A stretch of DNA of 64,000 bases, from NCBI RefSeq assembly GCF_001456115.1, contig NZ_CP013264.1, positions 1,692,501 through 1,756,500 on the forward strand, written 5' to 3'. The stretch comes from Sphingobium baderi (GTDB lineage Bacteria > Pseudomonadota > Alphaproteobacteria > Sphingomonadales > Sphingomonadaceae). The notes beneath the pieces were generated by a model. It was not told where the DNA came from. It worked only from the letters and a program-made list of their open reading frames with translations, and did no database searches. The first letter of the stretch is position 1. Every line of letters starts with the position of its first letter. Shown piece by piece: positions 37,327 to 46,486 of this stretch. A program made the position numbers and the translations under genes.

Positions 37327-38442
37327 TCACTCCCCGGCGGTGGTGCGCTCCTCATCAAGGAATGCCGCCACATCGGCCAGCGCCACATCCTTCGACAGGA
37401 ATGATCGGCCGATCCCCCGCGCCAGCAGGAAGGGAAGGGTGCCAGCCGCCATCTTCTTGTCGTGCAGCATGTGTGCGACCAGCGCCGCACCATCCGCCTG
37501 CACATGCGCGCTGGCAAGATCATATGGCAGGCCCACTGCCTTGAGATGCGCCGTCACGCGCTCTGCTTCGCTCGCCGGGCAGAGGCCGAGCCGAGCCGAG
37601 TAGCGGAAGGCCAGCGCCATGCCTGCCGCCACGCCTTCGCCATGCAGCAGCGTGTCGGAAAAGCCCGTATCGGCTTCCAGCGCATGGCCGAAGGTATGGC
37701 CAAGGTTGAGGAGGGCGCGACGGCCCGATGTTTCGCGTTCGTCGTCGGCGACGATGGCGGCTTTGGCCCGGACGCTGCGTTCGATCGCATATTCGCGGGC
37801 TTTGGGGTCGCCCGCCAGCAGCTTGTTCCCCTCCCGCTCGCACCAGACGAAGAAATCGGGATCGTCGATCAGGCCATATTTCACGACCTCCGCATAACCG
37901 GCCCGCGTTTCGCGTGGCGGCAGGCTGTCGAGCGTCGACGGGTCGATCAGGACAAGGGCAGGCTGATAGAAGCTGCCGATCAGATTCTTGCCGGCCTTGG
38001 CATTGATGGCGGTCTTGCCGCCGACCGAACTATCGACCTGCGCGAGCAGGGTCGTGGGCACCTGAATGAAATGGCATCCGCGCTTCAGGATCGACGCGGC
38101 GAAGCCCACCAGATCGCCGATCACGCCGCCGCCCAGCGCCACGATATGATCGCCACGCTCGATCTCCAGCGCGAGGAGGTCGTCCAGCAGGCTTTCCAGG
38201 TGCCGCCAGCTTTTGGTCGGCTCGCCGGGTGGCAGGATGATCGGCTCGACGCTCACATTGGCGGCGCGCAGGCTCGCCTCCAGCCGGGGAAGTTGCGCGG
38301 CGGCGACATGCGCGTCGGTCACGACAACCAGCCGCCCCTTGCGCGCATAACCCGCCAGATAGCTGCCCGCACGATCCAGCGCGCCCTGTTCGATCATGAT
38401 GTCGTAACTGCGCGCGTCCAGCGCGACTTGCACTATTGCCAT
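37327..38442 (-). CDS. aroB: 3-dehydroquinate synthase
   Basis: A 371-residue NAD- and metal-dependent enzyme, second step of the shikimate pathway. NAD-site motif GGGVIGDLVGFAASILKRG and FIQVPTTLLAQVDSSVGGKTAIN are present, and the metal ligands lie in Glu of TRAGYAEVVK, LGHTFGHALE and HGEGVAAGM. The start overlaps the aroK end by 10 bases, so aroK and aroB are one leftward operon. Confidence 0.96.
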   Translation of the reverse strand: MAIVQVALDARSYDIMIEQGALDRAGSYLAGYARKGRLVVVTDAHVAAAQLPRLEASLRAANVSVEPIILPPGEPTKSWRHLESLLDDLLALEIERGDHIVALGGGVIGDLVGFAASILKRGCHFIQVPTTLLAQVDSSVGGKTAINAKAGKNLIGSFYQPALVLIDPSTLDSLPPRETRAGYAEVVKYGLIDDPDFFVWCEREGNKLLAGDPKAREYAIERSVRAKAAIVADDERETSGRRALLNLGHTFGHALEADTGFSDTLLHGEGVAAGMALAFRYSARLGLCPASEAERVTAHLKAVGLPYDLASAHVQADGAALVAHMLHDKKMAAGTLPFLLARGIGRSFLSKDVALADVAAFLDEERTTAGE

Positions 38443-38981
38443 GCTGGAAGTTGCTCCAATATCCGTTCGACCGCGATTTCATGCGGCGCGGCGATGCTTT
38501 TCACATGAATGGGAGCGAGCGCGTAGACCGGATTGCGAACGGCCGCCAGTTCAGTCAGCACCACGCGCGGGTCTTTCCCCTTGAGCAGGGGACGCCCTTC
38601 GCGGCGGGACACGCGGTCGACCAATATGTCGATGTCGGCGTCCAGCCATATGGCGGTCGCCTGATCGAGGATCAGGGCGCGCGTGTCGTCTTGCATGAAC
38701 GCGCCGCCACCCGTTGCGATGACCTTTGGCGCGCCATCCATCAGGCGCGCGATCACCCGGCGTTCGCCGTCGCGGAAATGCGCTTCGCCGAAGCGTTCGA
38801 AAATCTCGCTAACGCTCATCCCGGCGGCCTTTTCGATCTCTTCATCGGCATCGACGAACGCAAGGCCGATGCGCGCGGCAAGGCGCCGCCCCACCGTGGA
38901 TTTGCCGACACCCATCATGCCGACCAGAACGATCGGTCCGCGCTTCAGGGCGGCTGCCGTGGATTTGCTGTTTCGCTGCAT
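38433..38981 (-). CDS. aroK: shikimate kinase
   Basis: A 182-residue P-loop kinase, fifth step of the shikimate pathway. The Walker A is GMMGVGKST (about 21-29), followed by DADEEIEKAAG, the GGGAF substrate loop and the lid RREGRPLLKG. The start at 38981 (MQRNSKSTAA) gives the usual length; the frame is open further upstream but without family similarity. It overlaps aroB and is divergent from the small membrane protein at 39067. Confidence 0.93.
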   Translation of the reverse strand: MQRNSKSTAAALKRGPIVLVGMMGVGKSTVGRRLAARIGLAFVDADEEIEKAAGMSVSEIFERFGEAHFRDGERRVIARLMDGAPKVIATGGGAFMQDDTRALILDQATAIWLDADIDILVDRVSRREGRPLLKGKDPRVVLTELAAVRNPVYALAPIHVKSIAAPHEIAVERILEQLPAWQ

Positions 38982-39066
38982 GGCGACCGGGGCTATACAG
39001 CCAGCCGTCACTGAGGCAAATCGCAACTTTCCTTTCTTGAACCGGCAAAGGGCCGCAGAAGGACAC

Positions 39067-39252
39067 ATGAAGAACAATCGTTCCTACAGCAGTTTCGAAG
39101 GTAGATCCCGTCGCCGGACGCGGTTGCCCATCATTCCCGTCATATTGGTGATCCTGTTGATTGCGCTGATAGCTTTCCTCTGGTCGCGCGGCGGCGAACA
39201 ACCGCAGCAGCGCGTGGAAAAGGTTATCTCCGCCGAAAAGCTGGGCAAATAA
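39067..39252 (+). CDS. small membrane protein of unknown function
   Basis: A 61-residue protein with a basic N-terminus (MKNNRSYSSFEGRSRRRTR), one membrane helix (LPIIPVILVILLIALIAFLW, about 20-39) and a short polar outer tail. AGAAGG precedes the ATG by 4-5 bases. It is followed 5 bases later by a large exported protein gene, which suggests a common function in the envelope. I do not recognise a named family. Confidence 0.65.
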   Translation: MKNNRSYSSFEGRSRRRTRLPIIPVILVILLIALIAFLWSRGGEQPQQRVEKVISAEKLGK

Positions 39253-39257
39253 AGCCG

Positions 39258-41072
39258 ATGCCGTGTCGTCGGGGGAATGCGAAGTGGACGCTGGGTACGC
39301 TTGCCCTTGCGCTGGCTCTGCCGGTTGTGGCGCAGGATGCGCCTGAATCCTTGCTGCCTCCGGGTTTTGGCGACGCGCCGACCTCGCCTGCACCCTCGCC
39401 ATCGCAACCCGGATGCGCCTCATCGCCTTCACCGGCCACGCCTGCCCCCGCGACACCGCCGCCCGCTCTTTCCCTAACCCTCCCGGATGAGGCGACGGCG
39501 AACAACAGCGCGGCGCAAGAACTGAGCGCAGCGGAACTCGCTGCCCAGAAGGCGAAATATGATCTCCCGCAAAGCGCCCGCCGCTCGCTGGATCGCATTG
39601 GCCCGCTGACGCCGCAGACATTGGGACTGGAGCCTGATGCGTTCGGATCGGAATCCGGCCAGTTCCTCGCTATTTTGATGAAGGAGACGCGCGCGCCGAT
39701 CGTGTCGCGCTGGGGTTCCATTCTGCTGCGCCGGACGCTGCTGACCGCGACGGATACCCCGCGCGGCATCGACGGCGCGGACTGGGTGGCGGAACGCGCC
39801 TGGCTGTTGCTGCGTATGGGGGAGGCCGACAGCGCTCGCCTGCTGGTGCAGAGCGTGGATGCGGACCGCTTCACGCCGCGCCTCTATGCGGTCGCCATGC
39901 AGACCTATCTGGCGACGGCGGACCCGGCGGGACTGTGCCCGCTGTCTGCGGGCGCGCTGAAGGTCAGCAAGGAACCAGGTTGGGACATGACCCGGGCGAT
40001 CTGCGCGGCGCTTTCCGGTGATCAGGGGTCGGCCAGCGGTGCGCTCAACCAGACGCGGCGTCGCGGTATCGTGCGTGGGATCGACTATCGGCTGGCGGAA
40101 AAGATGGTCGGCACCGGATTCAACGCCCGCCGGTCAGTGAAGATCGAATGGGACGGGATCGACCGGCTGACAGCGTGGCGGTTCGGTCTCGCGACGGCGC
40201 TGAATGTCGAAATCCCGGCAAATCTCTATGCGACGGTTGGGCCGCATGTTCGGGCGTGGGAAGCGCGCGCGCCTGCTCTCTCCGTGGTTCGGCGTCAGCC
40301 GGGCGCGGATATGGCGGCGCGCCTTGGCGTGTTTTCGAGCCGGGCGCTGGTCGGCTTTTACAGCGAGTTGGGCGCGGAAGGCGATGCGCCGGCTGCGCTT
40401 GGCGACAGGGTCGACGCCTTGCGCGCCGCTTATGGAGGGCCGACCGTCGCCGCCCGGTTGCAGGGGATGCACACCATCTGGCAGGACAGCGCGCGGCCTG
40501 ATTATGTCGGCCTGATCGCCACCGCGCGGGCGGCGGCGGCACTGCCCGTCGCGCAGGTGGAAGCGCGCGATGCGGCCAGCCTGGTCGCGGCGATGCTGAC
40601 GGCGGGATATGATCGCAATGCAGCGCTCTGGGCGCGCGCGGCGGGAACGCTGGATGGCGATGGCGCGTCCGATCTTTGGGCGTTGCTCGCTGTCGGCGCG
40701 CCCAGTGCGCTTGTCGAAGTCAGCCAGAGCCGCGTGTCCGGCTTTATCGACGACGCCGGTCCCGCGCGTGGAGGTCTGCTTGTCGCCGCCTTGGCGGGCC
40801 TGTCGCGGCTTTCATCATCCGATGCTGCCGCGCTGGCGCAGGATAATGGCTTCACCCTTGCCGCTAACAGCCGGTGGGCAAGGGCGATCGGGGCCGCGGC
40901 CCAGCGGGGAGAGAAGGGAACCGTTGCCCTGCTCGCCGCTGTCGGCATGCAGGCGGCGGAATGGGGACGTCTGCCGCCCGGTCATCTGTTCCACATCGTC
41001 GCCGCATTGCATCGTGTGGGGCTGGATCCCGAAGCACGGATGATCGCGGCGGAAGCGCTGACCCGCGCCTGA
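39258..41072 (+). CDS. large exported protein of unknown function
   Basis: A 604-residue protein with a signal peptide (about residues 9-25, ending LALPVVAQ), a Pro/Ser/Ala-rich linker (about 38-80) and then an Ala-rich helical body of repeated short helix pairs. The body resembles a tetratricopeptide-like or helical-solenoid periplasmic protein. No catalytic motif was seen. Its position between the aroK/aroB pair and xerD seems conserved in sphingomonads as far as I recall. It is probably co-transcribed with the 61-residue membrane protein before it and with xerD, which starts 3 bases after it. Confidence 0.75.
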   Translation: MPCRRGNAKWTLGTLALALALPVVAQDAPESLLPPGFGDAPTSPAPSPSQPGCASSPSPATPAPATPPPALSLTLPDEATANNSAAQELSAAELAAQKAKYDLPQSARRSLDRIGPLTPQTLGLEPDAFGSESGQFLAILMKETRAPIVSRWGSILLRRTLLTATDTPRGIDGADWVAERAWLLLRMGEADSARLLVQSVDADRFTPRLYAVAMQTYLATADPAGLCPLSAGALKVSKEPGWDMTRAICAALSGDQGSASGALNQTRRRGIVRGIDYRLAEKMVGTGFNARRSVKIEWDGIDRLTAWRFGLATALNVEIPANLYATVGPHVRAWEARAPALSVVRRQPGADMAARLGVFSSRALVGFYSELGAEGDAPAALGDRVDALRAAYGGPTVAARLQGMHTIWQDSARPDYVGLIATARAAAALPVAQVEARDAASLVAAMLTAGYDRNAALWARAAGTLDGDGASDLWALLAVGAPSALVEVSQSRVSGFIDDAGPARGGLLVAALAGLSRLSSSDAAALAQDNGFTLAANSRWARAIGAAAQRGEKGTVALLAAVGMQAAEWGRLPPGHLFHIVAALHRVGLDPEARMIAAEALTRA

Positions 41073-41075
41073 TCC

Positions 41076-41993
41076 ATGAATGACGACGCCGTCCTGATCG
41101 ACCGCTTTCTGGAAATGATGGCGGCGGAACGGGGGGCTTCGCGCAACACGCTGCTGGCCTATCGCACCGATCTGGAAGGAGCGGGGCGAATCGCGGGTGG
41201 TCTTGCGGAGGCGAACGCGGAGCGGCTGGCCGCATTGCCGGAGGCCTGGGCGGAACTTGCTGCGTCCTCGGTTGCGCGAAAAGCGTCGGCTCTGCGCGCT
41301 TTCTACGCCTTTCTGGAAGAAGAGGGGCTGCGGCGCGATAATCCGTCCGCCAGCCTTCCTCGCCCGGTCACGCGCCGTCCGCTGCCGAAAATTATCTCCG
41401 TGCAGGATGTCGAAAGGCTATTCCACCAGATTGAAGAACGAATCGCAGTTTCACATCCTTCGCCGCTCGACCTGCGGCTCGCCGCGCTGATCGAACTGCT
41501 CTACGGCTCCGGCCTGCGCGCCACCGAACTGGTGTCGCTGCCACGCCGCGCGCTGGCGACGGACAGGCCCTTTCTGATCCTCAAAGGCAAGGGCGGGCGG
41601 GAGCGGCTTGTCCCGATCTCCGACCGGGCGCGGGCAGCGGTCGCCGCATGGCTGGCCCATGTGCCCGCGGACAGCCCCTGGCTGTTTCCCTCCGGCAAGA
41701 GCCATTTGAGCCGCATCCGCCTCTATCAACTGATCAAGGCGCTGGCCGCCGCCGCCGGGATCGCGCCGGATCGGGTAAGCCCCCATGTTCTGCGCCACGC
41801 CTTCGCCACACATTTGCTGGAAGGCGGGGCGGACCTGCGCGCGCTGCAATCCATGCTGGGCCATGCTGACATCGGCACCACGCAGATTTACACTCATGTC
41901 GACAGCCGCCGACTGGTCGAACTGGTCAACAGCCGCCATCCTTTGGCGACGATGGCCCATCGGCGCGTTGACGGCGAAGCCTCTGCGCCTTAA
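41076..41993 (+). CDS. xerD: tyrosine recombinase XerD
   Basis: A 305-residue recombinase that resolves chromosome dimers at dif together with XerC and FtsK. The catalytic set is present: Arg in [13 protein letters not shown], Lys in [27 protein letters not shown] (His and Arg), [15 protein letters not shown] (His and the nucleophile Tyr). The N-terminal SAM-like domain covers about 8-95. XerD rather than XerC is likely from the sequence [21 protein letters not shown] and the N-terminal [14 protein letters not shown], but this is not certain. Confidence 0.9.
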   Translation: MNDDAVLIDRFLEMMAAERGASRNTLLAYRTDLEGAGRIAGGLAEANAERLAALPEAWAELAASSVARKASALRAFYAFLEEEGLRRDNPSASLPRPVTRRPLPKIISVQDVERLFHQIEERIAVSHPSPLDLRLAALIELLYGSGLRATELVSLPRRALATDRPFLILKGKGGRERLVPISDRARAAVAAWLAHVPADSPWLFPSGKSHLSRIRLYQLIKALAAAAGIAPDRVSPHVLRHAFATHLLEGGADLRALQSMLGHADIGTTQIYTHVDSRRLVELVNSRHPLATMAHRRVDGEASAP

Positions 41994-42004
41994 CGCCTTC
42001 GCCC

Positions 42005-42949
42005 ATGGTAAGCTTTCTGGAATTTGAAAAGCCGATCGCGGAGCTTGAGGCCCGCATCATCGAACTGCGCGCCACCGCCAATGTGGGCGACATCGACATA
42101 GATGGTGAAATCGACAAGTTGGAGCAGCGCGCTGCCAAGATGCTGGCGGACAGCTACGCCAAGCTGACGCCGTGGCAGAAGACGCAGGTTGCACGTCATC
42201 CCGAGCGCCCGCATTTCAAGGATTATGTCGCGGGCATGTTCGACGATTTCATGCCGCTGGCGGGGGACCGCGCCTTTGCCGACGATCAGGCGATATTGGG
42301 CGGCCTTGCCACGCTGGGCGAGCGGCGTGTCGTCGTGATCGGCCATGAAAAGGGCGACGATACCGCCAGCCGTGTTCGCCATAATTTCGGCATGGCCAAA
42401 CCGGAAGGCTATCGCAAGGCGATCCGCCTGATGCAGCTTGCGGACCGCTTTGGCCTACCGGTCGTCACGCTGGTCGATACGTCCGGCGCATTCCCCGGCG
42501 TGCAGGCGGAGGAGCGCGGGCAGGCCGAAGCCATCGCCCGCTCCACCGAACAATGTCTTGCCCTTGGCGTGCCGATGGTGGCCGCTGTCGTGGGTGAAGG
42601 CGGATCGGGCGGGGCTGTGGCGTTGGCGGCCGCGAATCGCGTCCTGATGTTTGAACATGCGGTCTATTCGGTGATTTCGCCCGAGGGGTGCGCCTCGATC
42701 CTGTGGCGCACTGCCGACAAGGCAAGCGACGCCGCCACCGCCATGCAAGTCACGGCGCAGCATCTGCATGCGCTGGGCGTGATCGACCGCATCGTGCCGG
42801 AACCGCTGGGCGGGGCGCACCGCGAGCCGGCCGCCGCCGTCGCCAACCTCGCCGCCGCGATAGGCGAGGAACTGGATGCCTTGTCCGGCATGGATGCCGC
42901 GGCGCTACGCACGGACCGCGCCGACAAGTTCCTAGCCATCGGCGCCTAA
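42005..42949 (+). CDS. accA: acetyl-CoA carboxylase carboxyltransferase subunit alpha
   Basis: A 314-residue subunit of the enzyme that makes malonyl-CoA. The start [18 protein letters not shown], the [28 protein letters not shown] block, the carboxybiotin and CoA region [37 protein letters not shown] and [19 protein letters not shown] all match. The family length is normal. It starts 11 bases after xerD. Confidence 0.97.
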   Translation: MVSFLEFEKPIAELEARIIELRATANVGDIDIDGEIDKLEQRAAKMLADSYAKLTPWQKTQVARHPERPHFKDYVAGMFDDFMPLAGDRAFADDQAILGGLATLGERRVVVIGHEKGDDTASRVRHNFGMAKPEGYRKAIRLMQLADRFGLPVVTLVDTSGAFPGVQAEERGQAEAIARSTEQCLALGVPMVAAVVGEGGSGGAVALAAANRVLMFEHAVYSVISPEGCASILWRTADKASDAATAMQVTAQHLHALGVIDRIVPEPLGGAHREPAAAVANLAAAIGEELDALSGMDAAALRTDRADKFLAIGA

Positions 42950-42959
42950 ATCCGTTCTT

Positions 42960-43005
42960 CAAGGAAGGGGGACCGCCGCGAAGCGGTGGTGGAGGGGTAG
43001 TGCCC
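42960..43005. repeat. REP-like palindrome of sphingomonad type
   Basis: The intergenic sequence contains ACCGC at 42972-42976 and GCGGT at 42983-42987 around CGCGAA, then GGTGGAGGGG. Sequences of this style (GACCGCCGCGAAGCGG, GGTGGTGGAGGGG) recur between genes in sphingomonads as far as I recall. Confidence 0.45.
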
Positions 43006-43076
43006 TCTCGATAGCGGAGATACGCCTCCGTCAGTTCCCTCTCAGAGGATTGGCATCGCGTTTACCTCACCCTTCC

Positions 43077-43102
43077 GGAAACAGTGACAGTCCTTTATCG
43101 TT
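43077..43102 (+). promoter_or_regulatory. EcfG-like promoter candidate upstream of the M48 gene
   Basis: GGAAA at 43077-43081, a 17-base spacer and CGTT at 43099-43102 match the EcfG consensus with one mismatch (fifth base of the -35). The M48 start is about 35 bases downstream, a reasonable leader length. Confidence 0.3.
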
Positions 43103-43136
43103 CCGCCATCATGAGAGCGGAAAGGGGCTGTTAGCT

Positions 43137-44618
43137 GTGAAGAAACGATATGTCTGGACTTGCGCCGCAACAGGAACGCTGACGCTGGTGGGGGCCATGG
43201 CCGCCGCGCCATCCGTGATCGGGCAGCAGCGCGCCATCCGCACCGTATCTTCGATCAACCCGCAGGAAAAGGAAGCAGGCGCGAAGCAGCATCCGCAACT
43301 GCTGGAAGAGTTCGGCGGCGCCTATGCGGGACCGCAGGCGAAATATGTGGAGGGCGTGGGCCGCCGCATCGCCGTCCAGTCGGGTCTTTCCAACGCGCAG
43401 AGCGACTTTACCGTCACGTTGCTCAATTCGCCGGTGAACAACGCCTTCGCGATCCCCGGCGGCTATGTCTACGTCACCCGCCAGCTCATGGCCCTGATGA
43501 ACGACGAGGCGGAATTGGCGGGCGTGCTCGGCCATGAAATCGGCCATGTTGCCGCCCAGCACGGCCAGCGGCGGCAGAAAACGGCCCAGCGCAACGCCGT
43601 GGGCGGCGCCTTGCTTCAGGTTCTGACGGGCGCGCTGCTGGGCGATTCGGCGATTGGCGGCCTGCTGCAAAAGGGGATCGGGACGGGCAGCCAGTTGCTG
43701 ACGCTCAAATTCTCCCGCTCGCAGGAATATGAGGCGGATGATCTGGGCATTCGCTATCTGGCGTCGGGCGGCTATGATCCGCGCGCCCTGTCCGATATGC
43801 TGGCCTCGCTCGCCGCGCAGAGCAGCCTGGACAGCCGTGTGACGGGCAATGCGGGTTCCATGCCGGAATGGGCGAGCACGCACCCCGACCCGGCATCCCG
43901 CGTCGGCCGCGCCGCGCGGGAAGCACAGCGCAGTGGCTCCACTGGCACCGTCCGCAATCGCGACGCCTTCCTGAATGCGGTGGATGGCGTGCTTTATGGC
44001 GACGATCCCAAGCAGGGCGTGATCGAAGGCAGCCGCTTCCGCCACCCCGACATGCGCCTCGCTTTTACCGCACCATCCGGTTTCGGTATGGAAAATGGCG
44101 GGAGCGCCGTGACCGTCGCGGGATCGAGCGGGCAGGCGCAATTCAGCAGCGCATCCTATTCGGGTAATCTGGCCGCCTATATCGACGCCGTGCTCGCCAG
44201 GCTGGGCGGCGGGAAAGCGCCGGCAGGCGATGTCAGCCGCACCACGGTCAACGGATTGCCCGCGGCATGGCGCACGGTGCGGGCCAATACGCAGTCGGGG
44301 CAAGTCGACGCGACGGTGTTCGCTTATGATTTCGGGGGCGGCAAAGCCTATCATTTCCTGCTGCTGACCGGCGCGGGGCAGGGCGTGGGGCCGTTCGCGT
44401 CCATGGTGCAGTCGGTGCAGCGTCTGTCCGCGCAGGACGCCGCCGCGATCAGGCCGCGCCGGGTGGAGGTTGTCACTGTAAAGGCGGGCGACACCGTGCA
44501 GTCGCTGGCGAAGCGGATGGCCTATTCCGACTTTCCGCTGGAACGGTTCCTGACGATCAACGCGTTGACCGCGCAATCGGTGCTGCGGCCGGGGCAGCGG
44601 GTGAAGATTGTTGTTTGA
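43137..44618 (+). CDS. M48 family metalloprotease with C-terminal LysM
   Basis: A 493-residue exported zinc protease of the BepA/YfgC type. The signal segment is about residues 7-29. The catalytic HEIGH is at 133-137 (VLGHEIGHVAAQHG) and the third ligand is in SRSQEYEADDLGIRYLAS. A LysM peptidoglycan-binding module ends the protein (VTVKAGDTVQSLAKRM, then LRPGQRVKIVV). It would act on outer-membrane proteins or cell wall in the periplasm. The start is GTG at 43137, with AAAGGGG about 9 bases upstream; the reading frame before it has no signal character. Confidence 0.9.
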   Translation: MKKRYVWTCAATGTLTLVGAMAAAPSVIGQQRAIRTVSSINPQEKEAGAKQHPQLLEEFGGAYAGPQAKYVEGVGRRIAVQSGLSNAQSDFTVTLLNSPVNNAFAIPGGYVYVTRQLMALMNDEAELAGVLGHEIGHVAAQHGQRRQKTAQRNAVGGALLQVLTGALLGDSAIGGLLQKGIGTGSQLLTLKFSRSQEYEADDLGIRYLASGGYDPRALSDMLASLAAQSSLDSRVTGNAGSMPEWASTHPDPASRVGRAAREAQRSGSTGTVRNRDAFLNAVDGVLYGDDPKQGVIEGSRFRHPDMRLAFTAPSGFGMENGGSAVTVAGSSGQAQFSSASYSGNLAAYIDAVLARLGGGKAPAGDVSRTTVNGLPAAWRTVRANTQSGQVDATVFAYDFGGGKAYHFLLLTGAGQGVGPFASMVQSVQRLSAQDAAAIRPRRVEVVTVKAGDTVQSLAKRMAYSDFPLERFLTINALTAQSVLRPGQRVKIVV

Positions 44619-44636
44619 CGGTAGTGGTGCATAAGA

Positions 44637-44666
44637 AAAGGCAGGGGAATTGCTTCCCCTGCCTTT
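44637..44666. terminator. bidirectional intrinsic terminator between M48 gene and flp
   Basis: A perfect 13-base-pair stem, AAAGGCAGGGGAA at 44637-44649 and TTCCCCTGCCTTT at 44654-44666, with a 4-base loop TTGC. It serves the convergent M48 and flp genes. Confidence 0.85.
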
Positions 44667-44700
44667 CCCGATTGAAGCGGCGAATTGCCGTTTGCAGCTA

Positions 44701-44883
44701 TTACTGACCAGCAGCAACGCCTTCGTTGAGCGCATCAGAGGTCGTATTGAAGGTAGTTTTCAGGCTGCTGCCCAGCGAGGTCATCGCGCCAATGGCGGCA
44801 ACGGCGATCAGAGCAGCGATCAGACCATATTCAATGGCAGTCGCGCCTTCTTCATTCTTCAGCATCTTGCGAATAAACTGCAT
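44701..44883 (-). CDS. Flp-family type IVb pilin
   Basis: A 60-residue pre-pilin. Basic leader MQFIRKMLKNEEG is followed by the class IVb cleavage motif G/ATAIEYGLIAALIAVAAIG with the Glu5-Tyr6 pair, then a short variable tail. It would polymerise into a Tad/Flp pilus used for surface attachment. No tad or cpa assembly genes are in this window, so these must come from elsewhere in the genome. The second, more divergent pilin follows upstream at 45205. Confidence 0.9.
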   Translation of the reverse strand: MQFIRKMLKNEEGATAIEYGLIAALIAVAAIGAMTSLGSSLKTTFNTTSDALNEGVAAGQ

Positions 44884-45019
44884 GTTTTGTCTCCATACCC
44901 AGAGAAATCGTTCAACTACCCGGCTTGTCTTCTTTGACCGGAAGATAAGCAGGTCCCGATTTAAGGGAGTTCGGTTGAGAAAAACTTAATGACAAGTCCA
45001 TTTTGTCAAATATTGATGG

Positions 45020-45205
45020 TTAGTGGGGATTAACTTCTTCCGCCACATGATTCCACATTGCGATGGACCCGCTCGCGAATTGACTGACGGCGGAAACAAT
45101 TGCGAGAAAAATAAACGCAAGGATCAGTGCATATTCGATCGCCGTCGCGCCGCGCTGGCATTGCGCCAGGGCACATCGGGCAATAATGTCGATCAGCCCC
45201 CGCAT
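45020..45205 (-). CDS. second Flp-type pilin, divergent
   Basis: A 61-residue pre-pilin with leader MRGLIDIIARCALAQCQRG and cleavage motif G/ATAIEYALILAFIFLAIV. The Glu-Tyr pair is kept. The leader contains two cysteines and the tail is short (WNHVAEEVNPH). It could be a minor pilin or an older copy. It lies 136 bases upstream of the first flp on the same strand; transcription as one unit is possible. Confidence 0.8.
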   Translation of the reverse strand: MRGLIDIIARCALAQCQRGATAIEYALILAFIFLAIVSAVSQFASGSIAMWNHVAEEVNPH

Positions 45206-45285
45206 TTACATTCCAGTCCGTTGCAGACAGTCCCGGCTGGCTGTGTAAAGGAGGCGCGGTTAACAAAGCCCTTTCGTTGGACCCT

Positions 45286-45693
45286 ATGATGCAGATTTCT
45301 CCCCTCCTGGTTGTGGCCGCGGCGCTGGTCGATGCGGACGGACGCGTGCTCCTGCAACAGCGGCCGCCTCACACGTCCCTGCCGAACCTGTGGGAATTTC
45401 CCGGCGGAAAGGTGGAGCCGCAGGAAACGCCCGAAGCAGCGCTGGTGCGGGAATTGGAGGAGGAACTGGGCATCAGCACCCATGCAAGCTGCCTGGCCCC
45501 CGCGACCTTCGCGAGCGCGCCGCTGGGGGAGCGCCATCTGTTGCTGCTGCTCTATGTGTGCCGTAAATGGCATGGCGTGCCCGAAGCCCGCCATGCCACG
45601 GCGCTCAAATGGGCGCGCCCAGCGCAGATGTATGCGCTGGACATGCCGCCCGCCGACCTGCCGCTGATCGGGCTGTTGGAGTCGTTGATTTAG
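45286..45693 (+). CDS. mutT: NUDIX hydrolase, MutT-type 8-oxo-dGTP diphosphatase
   Basis: A 135-residue enzyme that hydrolyses oxidised dGTP and so prevents A:T to C:G mutation. The NUDIX box G-x5-E-x7-REUxEExGU is exact, starting GGKVEPQETPEAALVRELEE (about 42-61) and ending ELGI. The start MMQISPLLVVAAALVDADGR with LQQRPPHTSLPNLWEFPGG is of the MutT type. The ATG at 45286 was preferred to the TTG nine bases upstream. The function assignment to dGTP rather than another nucleotide is by similarity only. Confidence 0.88.
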   Translation: MMQISPLLVVAAALVDADGRVLLQQRPPHTSLPNLWEFPGGKVEPQETPEAALVRELEEELGISTHASCLAPATFASAPLGERHLLLLLYVCRKWHGVPEARHATALKWARPAQMYALDMPPADLPLIGLLESLI

Positions 45694-45711
45694 AAGGGAG
45701 GCTACCAGAGC

Positions 45712-45799
45712 TGCGATCCTGCGGATCGCATGCCCTCACCCCGCTATGCTAAGCGGCACGCTGCCAAATCTTTGCACCCCTCTCCCCAAAGGAGAGGGG
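45712..45799. repeat. cluster of hairpin repeats between mutT and bfr
   Basis: Three inverted repeats lie close together: TGCGATCC/GGATCGCA (45712-45719 and 45723-45730), CCGCT/AGCGG (about 45741-45756) and CCCCTCTCC/GGAGAGGGG (45777-45785 and 45791-45799). The last is a strong 9-base-pair hairpin. None has a long T-run. They resemble the scattered palindromes seen elsewhere in the window and may also end the convergent transcripts. Confidence 0.4.
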
Positions 45800-45846
45800 T
45801 TGGCTACCTTATCATTACCGCCATCGGCACCGCTTGAGTGTTTCCG

Positions 45847-46326
45847 TTATCCCTCGGCGGCCTCGCTCTGCAACTGGATGTAGTTTTGCAGGCCCATCCG
45901 ATCGATCATCTCGAACTGCGTTTCCAGCGTGTCGATATGCTCTTCCTCGCTTTCAAGGATGGACTGAAACAGATCGCGCGACACATAGTCGCGGATCGAC
46001 TCGCAATAAGCGATGCCATCCTTGAGCGTCGGCAGAGCCTCATATTCCAGTTCGAGATCGGACTTGAGCACTTCTTCCACCGTTTCGCCGATCTTGAGGC
46101 GGCCAAGCAACTGGAAATTAGGCAGGCCGTCAAGGAACAGGATGCGTTCCGCCACCTTGTCGGCATGTTTCATCTCGTCGATCGACTCTTCATATTCGAA
46201 CTTGGCGAGCTTCTTGATGCCCCAATGATCGAGCATGCGATAATGGAGGAAATATTGATTGATCGCGGTCAGCTCGTTCTTGAGAACCTCGTTCAAATAA
46301 TCGATGACTTTGGGATCGCCCTTCAT
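45847..46326 (-). CDS. bfr: bacterioferritin
   Basis: A 159-residue haem-containing ferritin that stores iron in a 24-mer shell. The di-iron ferroxidase residues E18, E51, H54, E94, E127 and H130 are in place ([41 protein letters not shown]), and the haem ligand Met52 is present. A good sigma-70 type promoter lies just upstream at 46362-46390, and the gene for its [2Fe-2S] partner follows in the same direction further upstream. Confidence 0.96.
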   Translation of the reverse strand: MKGDPKVIDYLNEVLKNELTAINQYFLHYRMLDHWGIKKLAKFEYEESIDEMKHADKVAERILFLDGLPNFQLLGRLKIGETVEEVLKSDLELEYEALPTLKDGIAYCESIRDYVSRDLFQSILESEEEHIDTLETQFEMIDRMGLQNYIQLQSEAAEG

Positions 46327-46361
46327 GGGGGGAATGCTCCGGTTATTGGAAAGTGCCGGGC

Positions 46362-46390
46362 ATTATAAGGCGATAGGGACTGGTTGTTAA
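46362..46390 (-). promoter_or_regulatory. sigma-70 type promoter of bfr
   Basis: On the minus strand TTAACA (46385-46390), a 17-base spacer and a perfect TATAAT (46362-46367) precede bfr by about 35 bases. Confidence 0.7.
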
Positions 46391-46486
46391 GCCAAAAACC
46401 CTTGAAAATCCGCCATTTTTTGTAAGGCTATTGCTTCGGGTTTGCGATTGGAAGACGGCTATTCATGCACCTGCCTCGCAATGCTT

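Noticed and set aside
44884..45019. TTGACA-like string between the two pilin genes as promoter
   Set aside because: No acceptable -10 at 16-18 bases and no CtrA or sigma-54 motif could be completed.
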